From JAYEIA01 sp964472505 (GTDB lineage: Bacteria > Bacteroidota > Bacteroidia > Bacteroidales > JAADGE01): a stretch of 22,975 nt of DNA. The DNA is taken from NCBI GenBank assembly GCA_964472505.1, contig CAYYQW010000063.1, positions 1 to 22,975 on the forward strand. The letters are read 5' to 3'. Made by a program: the position numbers and the translations under genes. Positions 21,608-22,975 of this stretch are shown piece by piece. The notes below the pieces were generated by a model. The model was not told the DNA's origin. It ran no database searches and was given only the letters and a program-made list of their open reading frames with translations. Position 1 is the stretch's first letter; each line of letters starts with the position of its first letter.

Positions 21608-22975
21608 TTGCAAAAGACATAGGGCGGGGCGTGAAAATAAATTTACGTCTTGCCCTTTTTATATTTAGCTTTATTCCCTCTGTTTTGGTTTTGGCACAAA
21701 ACAAACAGGCTAGCATCTGGCATGTTGGTAACAAAAGGCTTGATTTTAATATAAATCCCGTTACTGTTACCGATGTAGCAGCACCATTTCAAGGCACCGG
21801 AAATTCTACTGCACTATCCGATATAGATGGTAACTTTTTATTGTTTGCATCGTCAACAACCAAAACTATTTATAATAATACCTTTGTTCCTGTAAAAAAC
21901 GGAACAGAAATAGAAATACCAAATGGAAGACGACTTACCCTTTTTATTCCCAAGCCTGAAAATGATAGTTTAGTGTATCTTATTACATTAAACAAATATT
22001 CAGTTATAGATACCAAAAATGACACTGTTATAGAAAAGAACATCCAATGGACAGATTTGTCATTTAATTCACCTAATATTTTAGCTTCTTACCATTCAAA
22101 TTGCAAAGATGTATGGCTGATATTTCGCAATGAAGAAGGTTTGTATAGCTACTTAGTAACTGAAAACGGAATTTTATCCGATTATCTCTATTTCAGCACA
22201 CAAGATAGACCACAATTTTCGGGAACGATTAGTCCATCTGGCAAATATTATTTTATGCCACGAAGGACATCAACCAATTTGACATTAGTTGATTTTGGCG
22301 TTTTTAATAAAAATACGGGTGCGTTTGAGAATACATTGTTATATGAATTTGGAGATGGTTTAGTAATGACGAATTGCTTTTCACCTGATGAAACAAAACT
22401 TTATTTGTTTTGGCAAGTAGGTGCTACAAGAACATATTACACATACCAGATAGATATTATAAACGGTGTTCCTGATTTTGCAAATGCTATTATTGTTAAT
22501 ACACAGAACTATACCTCAATTGCGGCCTTTTCTGACATGCAAATTGGATTAGACGAAAAAATTTATCAATCATATTATTTTGCTGCTAAAAAAATCAACA
22601 TCATCCACAACCCTAATACATCAGGACTTGCTTGCAACTATCAAGATAATGCAATTCCTTTAACAACATACGGAAATACCGTACCCAACTTTATTTCGAA
22701 TTGGCTGACAGACACCCCTTGCGAATTAGATTTTTATTCGGAAAAATTTTGTATACCCGAAAGCACATATTTCTATATAAATAACATCACCAACATCCAA
22801 TCAGTACTCTGGAACTTCGGCGACGGCCATACAAGCACCGAACTTGAACCCACGCACACCTACGCCGCCGCAGGCACTTACACCGTTACATTGGAAGTAA
22901 CGTTCACCGATAGTTCTACACAAACCATTACCAAAGACATTGAGATTTTTGACAAACCCTTAAAACCGATAATAG
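21601..22975 (+). CDS. Secreted propeller-like protein with PKD domain, cassette 2 (partial, runs off the window)
   Basis: 458 codons are visible with no stop. The ATG at 21601 overlaps the lipoprotein stop by 7 bases, exactly as in cassette 1. A GTG at codon 11 (21631) starts a cleaner signal peptide (KINLRLALFIFSFIPSVLVLAQ). The mature part is a diverged paralog of the cassette 1 protein: both begin W....N..R.DFN..P...TDV and contain DMQI....KIY. It also carries PNTSGLACNYQDNAIPL, a phrase typical of Bacteroidota PKD surface proteins. The PKD domain starts near residue 402 (LWNFGDGHTS) and is almost identical to that of cassette 1. Whether a sorting domain follows is not visible. Confidence 0.88.
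   Translation, partial: MVIAKDIGRGVKINLRLALFIFSFIPSVLVLAQNKQASIWHVGNKRLDFNINPVTVTDVAAPFQGTGNSTALSDIDGNFLLFASSTTKTIYNNTFVPVKNGTEIEIPNGRRLTLFIPKPENDSLVYLITLNKYSVIDTKNDTVIEKNIQWTDLSFNSPNILASYHSNCKDVWLIFRNEEGLYSYLVTENGILSDYLYFSTQDRPQFSGTISPSGKYYFMPRRTSTNLTLVDFGVFNKNTGAFENTLLYEFGDGLVMTNCFSPDETKLYLFWQVGATRTYYTYQIDIINGVPDFANAIIVNTQNYTSIAAFSDMQIGLDEKIYQSYYFAAKKINIIHNPNTSGLACNYQDNAIPLTTYGNTVPNFISNWLTDTPCELDFYSEKFCIPESTYFYINNITNIQSVLWNFGDGHTSTELEPTHTYAAAGTYTVTLEVTFTDSSTQTITKDIEIFDKPLKPII
21621..21660 (+). terminator. Terminator-like hairpin inside the start of the cassette 2 PKD gene
   Basis: Stem arms 21622-21636 and 21642-21655 pair over about 14 positions, with three G-U pairs and one bulged G, around an ATAAA loop. 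TTTTTATATTT follows directly. The form is that of a rho-independent terminator, placed 14 bases after the lipoprotein stop yet within the signal-peptide codons of the next gene. It could make the lipoprotein more abundant than the downstream protein. Confidence 0.6.
22810..22975. repeat. PKD-coding direct repeat, copy 2
   Basis: Partner of 20348-20513, with six differences in 166 bases. This copy keeps the consensus FGDG (Gly) where copy 1 has FGDN. It is cut by the window end, so the repeat may be longer. Confidence 0.9.

Overview
The window looks like a chromosomal segment of an AT-rich, probably anaerobic, fermentative Bacteroidota (Bacteroidales-like) bacterium. The evidence is: -7 boxes of the TAnnTTTG type ahead of several genes, little or no Shine-Dalgarno sequence, lipoproteins with an acidic/basic export tag directly after the lipid-bearing Cys (C-QKEEN), FISUMP and PKD surface proteins, and a trimeric NADH-linked [FeFe]-hydrogenase. 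No tRNA, rRNA, CRISPR array, transposase, integrase or reverse transcriptase was seen.

Layout. 1-311: non-coding, with a promoter. 312-2160: an ALDH3-type aldehyde dehydrogenase and a GNAT acetyltransferase. 2224-6822: two convergent sensor proteins. One is an intact LytS-type membrane kinase with about four PAS domains. The other is a membrane hybrid protein whose kinase core has lost its phospho-acceptor His and ATP-binding boxes but keeps an intact receiver. 7234-8933: two small secreted proteins of unknown function, with the frameshifted remains of a third gene between them. A bidirectional terminator (8959-8990) separates these from the convergent hydC-hydB-hydA operon (12516 down to 9012). 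Its NuoF-like subunit is unusually compact. 12517-13780: a DUF2281/VapC (PIN) toxin-antitoxin pair, bracketed by two copies of a palindromic repeat. 13781-17223: on the minus strand, an FGGY sugar/polyol kinase and an FAD enzyme resembling alkyl-dihydroxyacetone-phosphate synthase.

17307-22975 is the most unusual part. A LuxR-type regulator is transcribed divergently from a tandem pair of two-gene cassettes. Each cassette is a surface lipoprotein with a FISUMP-like C-terminal domain, followed with a 7-nt ATGGTA(A/G) overlap by a secreted propeller-like protein ending in a PKD domain. A 266-bp segment (start of the regulator, divergent promoter, candidate operator, start of the lipoprotein gene) appears identical in front of both cassettes. 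The last 166 bp of the PKD region are about 96% identical between them. Everything in between has diverged strongly. This constant-end, variable-middle mosaic suggests recombination or gene conversion among a family of surface-protein cassettes under one local regulator. The first lipoprotein gene carries a single in-frame TAG at codon 39. The second PKD protein runs off the window, so more cassettes may follow.
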